A stretch of DNA of 64,000 nt from Spirosoma endophyticum (GCF_900112365.1 NZ_FOLQ01000005.1:280562-344561), one strand, 5' to 3'. Positions 46,497 through 55,155 are shown, counted from the stretch's first letter. The notes: generated by a model from the sequence alone, not told the origin. Numbers and translations: made by a program.

Positions 46497-46757
46497 CTAA
46501 CGTAGCCTCTCTAAGATCGACAGTATAACTTCCTCGTCGGCGGCAATATCGATTCGTTTGTGCGGATTCGTAAAGCCAGCAATAATCGTTACGTTCGATT
46601 TAGCAATGCCAAATTGCCTGGCCAGAAACTCAATCAGATAGGCATTTGCCCTCCCATCCTGAGCAGGCGCTTTTATTTTGGCGTTGAGCTGCCCGGAAGC
46701 GTCGTAAAACAACTGATCCACTTTACTACCGGGCTTAGCTTTTAGATGAAGCGTCAC
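46497..46757 (-). CDS. DUF167 (YggU-like) protein
   Basis: A protein of 86 residues starting with GTG at 46757. The family pattern is visible: LHLKAKPGSKVDQLF, LNAKIKAPAQDGRANAYLIE and TIIAGFTNPHKRIDI. The fold is a small alpha/beta domain; the role is unknown though widely conserved. It starts three bases after the stop of the tautomerase gene, so translation is probably coupled. It is the last gene of the operon that starts with the RmlD-like gene. Confidence 0.9.
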   Translation of the reverse strand: MTLHLKAKPGSKVDQLFYDASGQLNAKIKAPAQDGRANAYLIEFLARQFGIAKSNVTIIAGFTNPHKRIDIAADEEVILSILERLR

Positions 46758-46760
46758 AAC

Positions 46761-47150
46761 TTACACATTGACTTTATAACTCAGCTTTATCTCATCGCCC
46801 GTCATACCGCGAAAGCCCCAGTTTTGAGCCGGGCTTTCCAGAATGCAGATTTCGAGGTCTGTATTGGCAAGACTAAGTTGAGTGCAGATACGCTCGTACA
46901 GTAGGTGAATCAAGCGTTTTTTCGTCTCGACAGTACGTCCTTCCATCATCATAAACTCCAGAATAACGTAGCGTTCCGAAGCCGTAGCGGGCACGAAAAA
47001 ATCGGCCTTCTCCAGATAGAAAAAACGATGCGCCCGCTTGTCTGCCGGAAATTGCAGCGCGTCCACTACACACGAGTGAATTACCTCGGAAAGTTGATCC
47101 CGAATAGGTAACAGATGCTCGCGCACGCCGTAGATTTTCACCTGACTCAT
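46761..47150 (-). CDS. Tautomerase-superfamily protein lacking Pro1
   Basis: The ATG at 47150 gives 129 residues; a GTG two codons upstream is the alternative. The sequence matches Tautomerase_2 (PF14552): KIYGVREHLLPIRDQLSEVI, KRAHRFFYLEKADFFVP and ERYVILEFMMMEGRTVETK, quoted in part, plus NWGFRGMTGDE at the end. In this family the residue after the initiator Met is the catalytic proline. Here it is Ser (or Val with the GTG start), so proline-based tautomerase chemistry is unlikely. It lies between the RmlD-like and DUF167 genes with gaps of a few bases. Confidence 0.83.
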   Translation of the reverse strand: MSQVKIYGVREHLLPIRDQLSEVIHSCVVDALQFPADKRAHRFFYLEKADFFVPATASERYVILEFMMMEGRTVETKKRLIHLLYERICTQLSLANTDLEICILESPAQNWGFRGMTGDEIKLSYKVNV

Positions 47151-47160
47151 TACCACTACG

Positions 47161-48060
47161 TTATTTCAACTGGTCAGCCAATAGCGCAATACCTTCTTCG
47201 AACGAATGAGGATCATAACCCAGCACAGACTTTGACTTATCTAAAATGAAGCCAGTACGCGGTGGACGACGAGCTACCTGCGTAAACGTCGATGAATCAG
47301 CCTGCGCAATTAGGGATTTATCGAGCCCAAAATAGTCGGCAGTTTTGATGGCCATCTCGTAGGGCGTCAGGACTTCTTTGCCCGAAATATTAAAAATCCC
47401 CTCAGCTTCTTTGTCAGCAATCAGATAGCAACCCATCGCCAGATCTTCAGCCAGCGTCGGGCTTCGCCATTGATCCGTTACGACCTTGATATTTTTACCG
47501 TCTTCGAGTGATTTTTTGACCCACAAAATGATATTGCTCCGGCTCATATCGTGCGCAATGCCATATACGAGCACTGTACGGGCAATAGCCCAGTGAATAC
47601 CTGAGTGAATAACCGCCGATTCGCCAGCCTGCTTGCTCCAACCATAAAAACTGATCGGATTGGCTTCGGCGGTTTCATCATAAGGACCCGCCGAACCATC
47701 AAAAATAAAGTCAGTCGATACGTGCAATAGGAAAGCGTTCGTAGCCCGGCACGCTTCAATGATATATTCGACAGCGTGTACATTTTGCGCCCAGCAGTCA
47801 TCTTTCTGCGTTTCACACTTATCCACATCGGTCATGGCTGCCCCGTGGATAACTACGTCTGGATATACATCAGTAATCGTGTCAAGTACTTGCTTTCGGT
47901 CGGTAATGTCCATCGAACGATACGTATAACCATCCAAAAACGGTAACCGGTTATTGCCACGCGCCGTAGCAATTAATTCGACATTAGGCTGCTTCGTAAG
48001 CAATCCAACTAATTTCTGACCCAGCAGCCCATTGGCACCGGTGATGAGAATGCGTTTCAT
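47161..48060 (-). CDS. RmlD-like SDR family oxidoreductase
   Basis: A protein of 299 residues. The Rossmann motif is GANGLLGQK at 8-16, the catalytic pair is in YGWSKQAGE (Tyr and Lys), and DFIFDGSAGPYDETA with SLARSNIIL-type text marks the RmlD/dTDP-4-dehydrorhamnose reductase group (PF04321). The final part, PPRTGFILDKSKSVLGYDP, is typical of the same group. No other rhamnose gene is near, so the substrate may be another nucleotide sugar. It heads a three-gene unit with the tautomerase-like and DUF167 genes. Confidence 0.88.
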   Translation of the reverse strand: MKRILITGANGLLGQKLVGLLTKQPNVELIATARGNNRLPFLDGYTYRSMDITDRKQVLDTITDVYPDVVIHGAAMTDVDKCETQKDDCWAQNVHAVEYIIEACRATNAFLLHVSTDFIFDGSAGPYDETAEANPISFYGWSKQAGESAVIHSGIHWAIARTVLVYGIAHDMSRSNIILWVKKSLEDGKNIKVVTDQWRSPTLAEDLAMGCYLIADKEAEGIFNISGKEVLTPYEMAIKTADYFGLDKSLIAQADSSTFTQVARRPPRTGFILDKSKSVLGYDPHSFEEGIALLADQLK

Positions 48061-48063
48061 AAA

Positions 48064-48115
48064 AGTCGATAGTCATTAGTCGCTAGTTATTATTCGGCTT
48101 GGAAGGCTATCGACT
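48064..48115. repeat. Intergenic palindromic element, copy A
   Basis: Arms AGTCGATAG (48064-48072) and CTATCGACT (48107-48115). The left arm continues TCATTAG. The same arms occur at 49539-49645. It lies between the RmlD-like and cyclophilin genes. Confidence 0.6.
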
Positions 48116-48134
48116 AACAACTGTTGACTGTTGA

Positions 48135-48836
48135 CTAAAATTTATATCCGTACTGTTTTGTAATCTTCTTTTTCTTCACCCAATCGCCGGTCATTGTCAT
48201 TCGGACATCTTTCACCGGACGGTCCATCTCGTTACGAGGCTGTTTAGCAACGCTATCTACGATTGCCAAACCATCAATTACTTCACCAAAAACTGTGTAA
48301 TTACCGTCCAGATGCGGTGAGCCACCCAGGGTTTGGTATACTTTTTTCTGCTCGTCGGTTGGCCTACGTCCTTTCATGCTTTCAAGACGCTGAAGCTGTT
48401 TCTGAAACCCTTCTTCGTCCCAAACGCGCCCCTGCACAATATAAAACTGGTTAGGACTCGATGCCTTCTCGGGATTGTTGTCGCGGGCGGCAGCCAAAGC
48501 CCCTTTCTTGTGAAAGAGCGTTGGCGCAAACTCAGCCGGAATCCGTTCACCTACACTCCCACTGCCTAAAGGCTGATCTTCCTGAGCTTTACGTGAGTTC
48601 GGATCGCCCCCCTGAATCATAAACAGGGGAATAATGCGATGAAACAGTAGGCTATCGTAAAACTTTTGATCAACGAGTTTGATGAAATTCTCCTTGTGCT
48701 TCGGGGTCTGATCGTACAGCACGAGTTTCATAGGACCGAACTGGGTAGTCAAGGTAACGAGGTAATCCTTTTTCTTCCGATTCTGCGCGAAGAGAAGCGT
48801 CGGAATCAGCAGAAATACGAGTAAAAAATTTTTCAT
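48135..48836 (-). CDS. Exported cyclophilin-type peptidylprolyl isomerase
   Basis: The start at 48836 gives 233 residues with a signal peptide (FLLVFLLIPTLLFAQ). The cyclophilin core is complete: TQFGPMKLVLYDQTPKHKEN, FHRIIPLFMIQGGDPNSRKA in part, GALAAARDNNPEKASSPNQF and YTVFGEVIDGLAIVDSVAKQ. A long insertion (about 140-175, FQKQLQRLESMKGRRPTD) is usual for this phylum. It speeds proline isomerisation during folding in the periplasm. It starts 20 bases after the ABC ATPase gene and may be co-transcribed. Confidence 0.92.
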   Translation of the reverse strand: MKNFLLVFLLIPTLLFAQNRKKKDYLVTLTTQFGPMKLVLYDQTPKHKENFIKLVDQKFYDSLLFHRIIPLFMIQGGDPNSRKAQEDQPLGSGSVGERIPAEFAPTLFHKKGALAAARDNNPEKASSPNQFYIVQGRVWDEEGFQKQLQRLESMKGRRPTDEQKKVYQTLGGSPHLDGNYTVFGEVIDGLAIVDSVAKQPRNEMDRPVKDVRMTMTGDWVKKKKITKQYGYKF

Positions 48837-48856
48837 TTTGTTGTCTTGACAGGCAC

Positions 48857-49483
48857 TCACAAAGCAACCCGATTTTGAATAACATCTTTCAGCCGCTGGT
48901 CGTGCGTAACCACAATCAGACTGGCCCCAATTTGCTCCGACTGCTCCCGTAGCAACGTAACAACGCGGCCGGTATTCTCATCATCAAGGCTGGAGGTTGG
49001 CTCGTCTGCCAGAATAACATCGGGTTGGTTCATAACGGCCCGGGCAATACTGACGCGCTGCTGTTCACCCTGGCTGAGTTGATGCGTTTTTTTGCCTAAC
49101 TGCTCACTAAAGCCAAGTTGTGCGGCCAATTCGCGAGCCCGGTTTTTGTCCTGCGGCTTATTAGCCAAGTAATTCGCCAGCAGTAAGTTATCTAGTACAG
49201 ACAGGGCACTAACAAAGTGCGGCTTTTGATATACAATGCCTAGATGTTTAGCGCGGAAGGCAGCGGTTTCAGCCGAACTAAGTTGCGTAAGATCAGTCTG
49301 CCCAATGACGACGGAGCCGCTTTTGGGACGTAACAGTAAGGCCAGTAAGTGCAGAAAGGTAGTTTTTCCGGTCCCGGATTGGCCCAGAATCAGCAGAGAT
49401 TCCCGATTAGCACAGTGTACATCTGGAAACGAAAACTGTTTCGAAGGGCCGTATTCAAACGTGAGTTGCTTAGTTGCCAGCAT
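48857..49483 (-). CDS. ABC transporter ATP-binding protein (LolD/MacB-type)
   Basis: With the start at 49483 the protein has 208 residues. Walker A is [10 protein letters not shown], the signature is [15 protein letters not shown], and Walker B is [14 protein letters not shown] with the switch His in VVTHDQRL. The group is that of LolD and MacB ATPases, which drive lipoprotein or substrate extraction with a FtsX-like permease. No permease is present next to it in this window, so it works with a subunit encoded elsewhere. Being next to a secreted cyclophilin suggests envelope biogenesis. Confidence 0.9.
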   Translation of the reverse strand: MLATKQLTFEYGPSKQFSFPDVHCANRESLLILGQSGTGKTTFLHLLALLLRPKSGSVVIGQTDLTQLSSAETAAFRAKHLGIVYQKPHFVSALSVLDNLLLANYLANKPQDKNRARELAAQLGFSEQLGKKTHQLSQGEQQRVSIARAVMNQPDVILADEPTSSLDDENTGRVVTLLREQSEQIGASLIVVTHDQRLKDVIQNRVAL

Positions 49484-49538
49484 TGGATTTGGGCGAGTAC
49501 TCACAAAAATAGCCAAAAGTTGTAATTTTGAGCAGGTT

Positions 49539-49645
49539 AGTCGATAGTCGTTAGGCAATAGTTACGGTACGTCCTTACTTTTTGCTCAGATAACCTGCAC
49601 AATAACGGCTTATTACCATTGGCTAATGACTGATTCCTATCGACT
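49539..49645. repeat. Intergenic palindromic element, copy B
   Basis: Arms AGTCGATAG (49539-49547) and CTATCGACT (49637-49645). Inner arms AGTCGTTAGGCAATAG and the reverse of ATTGGCTAATGACT are also related. The right arm ends at the GTG start of purN. Confidence 0.6.
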
Positions 49646-50218
49646 GTGAAACGTATTGCCCTTTTTGCCTCCGGTTCCGGCTCAAACGCCGAGAAAATCG
49701 CTGAGTACTTTGCTAATAATACTGACGTAGAAATTTCTTTGATTGTCTCGAACAACCCGAAAGCGGGCGTTATTGACCGAGCGAGACGATTGCATATTCC
49801 TGTCTTACTTTTCGACCGGACGACGTTTTATGATACCAATCGAATCACAGAACTTCTCGTTAGTCAACATATTGATTTGATCGTACTCGCGGGCTTTATG
49901 TGGTTGATGCCGACTGGGTTAGTGCAGACTTTTCCGAATAAAATTATTAATATTCACCCAGCGTTGTTACCGAAGTTTGGTGGAAAGGGAATGTATGGGC
50001 ATTTCGTGCACGAAGCCGTTGTGGCGGCCGGCGAAACCGAATCAGGTATTACGATTCACTACGTGAACGAGCGCTATGATGAAGGCCAGATTATTTTCCA
50101 GGCCAATTGCCCCGTGCTACCAACCGATACACCTGAAGACGTAGCACACAAGGTTCAGCTTTTAGAGCATCTGCACTACCCAAGAGTAGTGGCCGACGTT
50201 TTAGCGAAACAGCCATGA
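49646..50218 (+). CDS. purN: Phosphoribosylglycinamide formyltransferase
   Basis: A protein of 190 residues starting with GTG at 49646. The N-terminus is the phosphate loop IALFASGSGSNAEKIAEY. The catalytic triad is present: Asn and His in IINIHPALLPKFGG, and Asp in VNERYDEGQIIFQ. The enzyme adds a formyl group from 10-formyl-tetrahydrofolate to GAR in purine synthesis. A lipoprotein gene overlaps its stop by four bases. The start codon adjoins a repeated palindromic element, which may influence expression. Confidence 0.95.
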   Translation: MKRIALFASGSGSNAEKIAEYFANNTDVEISLIVSNNPKAGVIDRARRLHIPVLLFDRTTFYDTNRITELLVSQHIDLIVLAGFMWLMPTGLVQTFPNKIINIHPALLPKFGGKGMYGHFVHEAVVAAGETESGITIHYVNERYDEGQIIFQANCPVLPTDTPEDVAHKVQLLEHLHYPRVVADVLAKQP

Positions 50219-50610
50219 AAAAATTAGCCCTATTATTCTTAACAATCGTATCGGTATCGGCCTGTTTTAGTCCCGTCGTTTACCTGCAAAATAAGGGACA
50301 TTATCCGGTAGATGTCTTTTATGATACCCAGCGACCCGATCGGCCGTTTGATCCATTGCAGGATTTGGAAGTGAAGGGCGAAGTTCCGCTGACGAGTCGA
50401 CAATCAGGAAACGAACGAATGCTGAGCCGGGGTAACGATGCCCAGCAGAAAGAACTGATGCTTTCCCGGCTGACTTTACAAGCGAAGAAACTTGGCGCTG
50501 ATGCATTGGTTTCAGTTCGTTATACATACTATACCTCTATGACTGACAACGGGTATGTAATGACCGGTGTAGCTGTGAAGTACAAACAGGAACACGAAGC
50601 ACGTCAATAA
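50215..50610 (+). CDS. Small lipoprotein of unknown function
   Basis: A protein of 131 residues. The lipobox VSVSACFS gives Cys17. The body has KLGADALVSVRYTYYTS, which resembles the heavy-metal-binding or YbjQ-like small beta domains, but I would not name it. It overlaps the purN stop by ATGA, so it is translationally coupled to it. A 23-base perfect hairpin ends the unit. Confidence 0.75.
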   Translation: MKKLALLFLTIVSVSACFSPVVYLQNKGHYPVDVFYDTQRPDRPFDPLQDLEVKGEVPLTSRQSGNERMLSRGNDAQQKELMLSRLTLQAKKLGADALVSVRYTYYTSMTDNGYVMTGVAVKYKQEHEARQ

Positions 50611-50615
50611 GCTTT

Positions 50616-50668
50616 ACACATAAAATCCCGGCTAAACGTAAGGTTCGTTTAGCCGGGATTTTATGTGT
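50616..50668. terminator. Bidirectional terminator with long perfect stem
   Basis: Twenty-three-base perfect stem beginning ACACATAAAATCCCGGCT, loop of seven bases, between convergent genes. Confidence 0.8.
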
Positions 50669-50680
50669 ATATCAAGTCAG

Positions 50681-50911
50681 TTATTTAACTTCTTCGTAGT
50701 CAACGTAATCTCCGCCTTTAAAACGAGATCCATCGTTAGCAGGGCGAGCATCCACACGCACCTCCCCCTCCCGACTCCTTCCAGAAACATTGTTAGCCTG
50801 TTTTTGCTGCTTCACTAATTGCCGACCTACCAGCAGATAAAACACAAACCGACGTACTGGCGGCACAAAAAGAATAATCAGGGTGATGATGAACAGATAT
50901 TTGAACAGCAT
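50681..50911 (-). CDS. DUF4834 small membrane protein
   Basis: A protein of 76 residues with one N-terminal membrane segment (LFIITLIILFVPPVRRFVFYL) quoted here in part, followed by a basic then acidic tail ending GGDYVDYEEVK. This matches DUF4834, a short family of Bacteroidota without known role. It is transcribed alone after a shared terminator. The ending YVDYEEVK is the family's best-conserved part. Confidence 0.82.
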   Translation of the reverse strand: MLFKYLFIITLIILFVPPVRRFVFYLLVGRQLVKQQKQANNVSGRSREGEVRVDARPANDGSRFKGGDYVDYEEVK

Positions 50912-51029
50912 AGCAGAGTATCGTTGATGCTAAATAAACGTTGGGTAGGCCCGTTTAGTTTTCCAGATTGGCAAACGGTTCTTATAGCGGGTAACCGGCT
51001 TATATAAAGGAGTATTCGCAAGAACTCTA

Positions 51030-52577
51030 CTACTGTCCATACAACGCTTTTCCGGCGGCTTCGTATTTGTCACCCGCCGACCACTGTGGACGCGTCGGGC
51101 GATTGGCAATCAACCGCGCCGTGTGCGCGTAGGCCTGACAGTAGCGCAACACGTAGTTAAAATTAAGTGATTCAGGATTATCAATAGCCTGATGGTAGTA
51201 TTTGGCTATTTCCTGATCAAACGATTTAAAACCAGGCGAAAAGTCTGGCGCAGGAACACCTTTGATCGCAAAATTTACGTTATCCGACCGATCAAATAAA
51301 CCTTGCTCCGGAGCGGGTTCTGCGAATACGCCTAAGCCAAACGCTTTAGTTCCCGCTTCAATTTCAGCCTTTGCACCCGTACGTTCGAGACCGATAACTG
51401 AGACAATCGTAGTGTCACTATAGCCCGCCCCATCGGTATCTAAATCAAAAATCGTTTGTTTCAAGGGTACTAAGGGGTGCTCAGCATAATATTTACTGCC
51501 CAGTAAACCAATCTCTTCACCCGTAAAGGCCAGCACAAGGACCGACCGGCTGGGCCGCTGTTGAGACAAAGCTTTGGCAGCTTCCAGAATGGCGGTTACA
51601 CCCATTGCATTGTCGCGCGCACCGTTGAAAATACTGTCGGACGGTTGATAGGCAGACCCACCTTGTTTGCCGACACCTACATGGTCAAAGTGCGCTGATA
51701 ACACAATGTATTCATCTTTCAATTTTGGGTCAGTACCCTCAATAATTCCCGCTACGTTGGCTGAGGGGGCAGCGACCGCTGGCCTGCCCGACGTTCGAAG
51801 CGTCACGCTTTGACCCGCTTCTTTGAGTTGTTTATACTGATTATTGGCATTATTAACCCATACATGCGCCACCGATGGCGTAGTACTGTTGGTTCCCGTT
51901 GGCAGGTTCACCTGCTCGCGGCTAAAATACTGATTAACAAACCCCCACGGAATGGACTCGCTGTAGAGTTCGATAAGCGCAGCAGCGCCTTTTTCTGTAG
52001 CCAGTTTACGCTTGGCTGCTGACGCACTAAATATTTCGCGCGGCCCTTTGGCATCGGGCGATCCGCCTTGAGCCACCAGAATACGGCCTTTTACATCACG
52101 ACCTTTATAACCATCCTCACCGTCGGTTAACCCGTAACCCACATACATAACCTCACCAGATACGTCAGTTGGTTTACCCGCCATTACAACCAATTCTTTA
52201 CCGAGCTTAAGCGTGTCTTTCCCCATCATCATCATGGCAGACGTAGCGGCACCGACTTTTTCAAAATTGATTCGTTGGAAATAATCGCCCTGATCACCCG
52301 CTGGTTTGAGACCCAACTGCCGAAACTGCTCAGCAATGTATCGAGCCGCAGTCCAGTTGCCTTTCTCGCCGGTCCGGCGCCCCTCCAATTCATCGGACGC
52401 CAGAAACCGTACGTGTGCTTCAACTTCAGCACGGGTAAACGAAAATTCAGGAAGTTTTAAATTTGATGCTGTGGATTTAGGACTTGAAGCAGCTTTAGCG
52501 GGCCGGGTTTGCCCCTGAACCGAAAAAGTGGCCAGTAGTAGTCCTACTACCAGAGTCAATGAAGCAGAAAATTGCAT
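51030..52577 (-). CDS. Exported M28 family peptidase with PA domain
   Basis: With the start at 52577 the protein has 515 residues and a signal peptide (LTLVVGLLLATFSVQGQ). A PA-type inserted domain lies at about 140-240 (DVKGRILVAQGGSPDAKG). The M28 core shows the zinc ligands: SAHFDHVGVG, GARDNAMGVTAILEAA, FTGEEIGLLGSKYY and FDLDTDGAGYSD, with the last His in YHQAIDN. It belongs to the same family as the gene at 16479-17858 but to a different subgroup, with the inserted domain. Secreted peptide processing is likely. The upstream region holds a -7-type box (CAAAAGTA at 52596-52603). Confidence 0.9.
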   Translation of the reverse strand: MQFSASLTLVVGLLLATFSVQGQTRPAKAASSPKSTASNLKLPEFSFTRAEVEAHVRFLASDELEGRRTGEKGNWTAARYIAEQFRQLGLKPAGDQGDYFQRINFEKVGAATSAMMMMGKDTLKLGKELVVMAGKPTDVSGEVMYVGYGLTDGEDGYKGRDVKGRILVAQGGSPDAKGPREIFSASAAKRKLATEKGAAALIELYSESIPWGFVNQYFSREQVNLPTGTNSTTPSVAHVWVNNANNQYKQLKEAGQSVTLRTSGRPAVAAPSANVAGIIEGTDPKLKDEYIVLSAHFDHVGVGKQGGSAYQPSDSIFNGARDNAMGVTAILEAAKALSQQRPSRSVLVLAFTGEEIGLLGSKYYAEHPLVPLKQTIFDLDTDGAGYSDTTIVSVIGLERTGAKAEIEAGTKAFGLGVFAEPAPEQGLFDRSDNVNFAIKGVPAPDFSPGFKSFDQEIAKYYHQAIDNPESLNFNYVLRYCQAYAHTARLIANRPTRPQWSAGDKYEAAGKALYGQ

Positions 52578-52649
52578 AATGATTGGGTTTGTCAGCAAAA
52601 GTACGAAAAAGCACCCTTTCCCTACTTCATGTACTAGCCCTCTGCCCAC

Positions 52650-53546
52650 TTACCCCCGTTTATAGTGCTGCCGGGCAAAGCGCATAAACGTATCGGCTAG
52701 TCCCTCACTAATTCCCTGTAATTGAATAGAATACAAATCACGCTGAATGGAAAGCCCCTGCACGTCGAGGATTTTCAGGGTTCCCGCTTGTAGTTCATGC
52801 TGAACCGCGAAAACCGATACAAAAGCCATACACCGTGAATTACTGAGGTAAGACTTGATGCTTTCGGTACTACCCAACTGCATTTCAATCGTCAGGTCAG
52901 TGAGTCGTAACCCTACCCCCCGAAGCGCGTGTTCAATCACCTCCAGCGAGCCAGAACCGCGTTCACGTAGCAAAATAGGCACGGTACGTAGTTCGTCCAG
53001 CGTAATCTCATCATGATCAGCAAACGGATGATCGGCGCGGCAAATAAGCACAAGTTCGTCTTTCAGGAAGGGCGTATAGCGAATATCGCTGTGATGCGTT
53101 CGACCTTCCACTAAACCCAGATCAATATCGTCGTTAATCAACTGTTGTTCAATCTGTTCGGTATTGCCGCTTAAGAGGGAAATCGAAACATCGGCCGATT
53201 GCTCATGAAAACGGGCCAGCACCGGCGGAATGACGTACTGAGCCACCGTCGTGCTGGCTCCCACCCGAAGCGCTCCCCCAGCCTGCCCTTTGAGCGCATT
53301 CATATCAAACTCCAGCTGGCGATACGTGGCCATGATCGTTTCGGCATGACGAAGCAGTACGTTTCCAGCAACGGTCAGACTAATCTGATTGCCTCGCCGG
53401 TCGAAGAGCGCCGTGCCAAAGTGGTGTTCGAGCTCCTGAATGTGCTTGGTTACGGCAGGCTGTGTTACGTACAATTCAGCCGCTGCTTTGGTAAAGCTGA
53501 GCCGTTTGGCAACAGTGTAAAATACGTTCAGACGAAAATCGAGCAT
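52650..53546 (-). CDS. LysR family transcriptional regulator
   Basis: A protein of 298 residues. The N-terminal helix-turn-helix is RLSFTKAAAELYVTQPAVTK and HIQELEHHFGTALFDRRGN. The effector domain covers about 90-295 with GALRVGASTTVAQYVIPPVL and PILLRERGSGS. The pattern is close to the CysB/CysL/CbbR kind. It starts six bases after the DsrE gene, which itself follows the cytochrome c gene, so the regulator is transcribed with its likely targets instead of divergently. Involvement in sulfur metabolism is inferred. Confidence 0.93.
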   Translation of the reverse strand: MLDFRLNVFYTVAKRLSFTKAAAELYVTQPAVTKHIQELEHHFGTALFDRRGNQISLTVAGNVLLRHAETIMATYRQLEFDMNALKGQAGGALRVGASTTVAQYVIPPVLARFHEQSADVSISLLSGNTEQIEQQLINDDIDLGLVEGRTHHSDIRYTPFLKDELVLICRADHPFADHDEITLDELRTVPILLRERGSGSLEVIEHALRGVGLRLTDLTIEMQLGSTESIKSYLSNSRCMAFVSVFAVQHELQAGTLKILDVQGLSIQRDLYSIQLQGISEGLADTFMRFARQHYKRG

Positions 53547-53552
53547 GAAAAA

Positions 53553-54011
53553 TCAAGGACGAATGATAGCCCAGCCTTCCTGTTCGCGGATGATGAGTTC
53601 GCCGTTGGCCGTTGGTACGTAACTGACGACCGGAAACAATTCATCACGGTTGATTTTCCGAATGCGCATAGTGTTTTCACACATGGCCATAATGACACCC
53701 TGCTTTTGAAGACTGGTGACTTCCTTCTCAAAATAAGGCTTGTCTTTTTTGTAAACTGCTACGGCGCCACTATAGACAACCAGTTCAACGTCTAATTTTC
53801 CTTTTAGACGCGGGTCGTTCAGGGCATTCTGGATGTTGGCTAAGGCATGCCGGATAACGTTTGTGTCAGCCGTATTGAGTTGATAAACAGCCTTATATCG
53901 TTCTTTTGTAGGTTGAGCGCCATGAAATGCGCTAGCGTCATTGGTTTGGCCCATCGTCGATCCGACAAAACTCAGGAAAGCCAGCACGAATAGGTAGGTA
54001 ATTTTTTTCAT
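53553..54011 (-). CDS. Exported DsrE/DsrF-like protein
   Basis: A protein of 152 residues with a signal peptide (LFVLAFLSFVGSTMGQ). The DsrE-type fold covers residues 45-150: YKAVYQLNTADTNVIRHALA, VELVVYSGAVAVYKKD and VIMAMCENTM with the conserved Cys111. In sulfur oxidisers that cysteine binds persulfide or polysulfide. It lies 21 bases after the cytochrome c gene and six before the LysR gene. Together with the thiosulfate-dehydrogenase-like cytochrome it suggests handling of reduced sulfur in the periplasm. Confidence 0.85.
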   Translation of the reverse strand: MKKITYLFVLAFLSFVGSTMGQTNDASAFHGAQPTKERYKAVYQLNTADTNVIRHALANIQNALNDPRLKGKLDVELVVYSGAVAVYKKDKPYFEKEVTSLQKQGVIMAMCENTMRIRKINRDELFPVVSYVPTANGELIIREQEGWAIIRP

Positions 54012-54032
54012 GATTGTCAGTTTTTGGTAAAT

Positions 54033-54974
54033 CTACTTTACTTTTCGCGCATCAGCAATCGGCTGAAACGGTCCGAGTTTGTGTTGTTTCTCACTAAATT
54101 GATCAGCATAGGGGCCAATTGGAAAATCAATGGGTTTGCTAGCCAATACAGGCCAATCGCTGCTCTGATCTTTGTGCGGTCGAGGCATTGAATTAATAAA
54201 GGCAGCTACGTCCCAGGCTTCGTCGTCGGTTAGTTGCGGGTTCGTGTAGCTGGCGCCAAAGGGCATGTTGTTTTTAACGTAACCCGCAAATCCCGACAGC
54301 CGGTACAAACCGGCTCCGTCGTTATAACTATTTGGTCCCCACATGGGCGGATACAGATATTCAGAAGCACCAGCGACCTTTATGCCTTCGCCCTTTGTAC
54401 CGTGGCAGACCTGGCATTTCGCTACGTATACGATCCGGCCTTTTGTCGAGTCAGCGGCACGATCCAGATAAGCCAGCTTGACGAGTCCTACCCCATTGGG
54501 CCGCTGGCCTTTCAGTACGTCGGCACCAAGCCATTGTATGTAGGCCACGATGGCCTTCATTTCGCGACTCGTGCTGTCTGGCGCTTTACCGGCCAGACTG
54601 CGTTCAAAACAATCCGATACGCGCTTAACAATCGTTTCGACAGACCCAGAACGCTCACGAAACTTCGGATAGTTCGAAAACACGGCGGAGTAATTATTAC
54701 CCAGCACTTTAGTACCGGCTTCGAGGTGACAGTTCTGGCAATTCATGCCGTTTGACAGATGCCGAACCGAACCCTTCGGCCCAAGGTATTTAGCGGTGTG
54801 CGCAATCAAGTCCCGCCCGTAGCGAATTTGTTGCCCTTGCCACCCGGCAGGAATCCGGCTATCGTCGGGTGGATGCCAATAATCAGGTGGTGTCAGTGAT
54901 GTAAGTAGTACAAGTGCACCTAGCAAACCAACGAGATAATAGGTTAGACCCGATTTATAAACTTTATTCCTCAT
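54033..54974 (-). CDS. TsdA-like diheme cytochrome c (thiosulfate dehydrogenase family)
   Basis: With the start at 54974 the protein has 313 residues and one N-terminal hydrophobic segment. Two c-type heme motifs occur: C79-QN-CH83 and C187-QV-CH191. Between them is RVSDCFERSLAG with Cys122, which matches the cysteine ligand of heme 1 in TsdA. The second heme has a candidate Met ligand in NNMPFGASY. TsdA enzymes join two thiosulfates to tetrathionate, or the reverse, and hand electrons to the respiratory chain. It is the first gene of a unit with DsrE and LysR genes. The sulfur substrate is inferred from the Cys ligand and neighbours. Confidence 0.82.
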   Translation of the reverse strand: MRNKVYKSGLTYYLVGLLGALVLLTSLTPPDYWHPPDDSRIPAGWQGQQIRYGRDLIAHTAKYLGPKGSVRHLSNGMNCQNCHLEAGTKVLGNNYSAVFSNYPKFRERSGSVETIVKRVSDCFERSLAGKAPDSTSREMKAIVAYIQWLGADVLKGQRPNGVGLVKLAYLDRAADSTKGRIVYVAKCQVCHGTKGEGIKVAGASEYLYPPMWGPNSYNDGAGLYRLSGFAGYVKNNMPFGASYTNPQLTDDEAWDVAAFINSMPRPHKDQSSDWPVLASKPIDFPIGPYADQFSEKQHKLGPFQPIADARKVK

Positions 54975-55155
54975 AGATAATAGCAAACGATCAATCGGAT
55001 TTGGGGCACTCACATCACGTAGCTGCAATCTATAACCAAAGTTTCACAGATGGGCCTTGTTACTGTCAAAAAGCAAACAAAAAGCTCCATCTGTCGAATA
55101 GAGCCATATTTTATCCGTTAATTTTTCAAAAAATCGAAACTTCCGAAAAGTTTCG

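Noticed and set aside
53199-53795. A 198-residue plus-strand frame across the LysR and DsrE genes
   Set aside because: It crosses two well-supported minus-strand genes and resembles neither.
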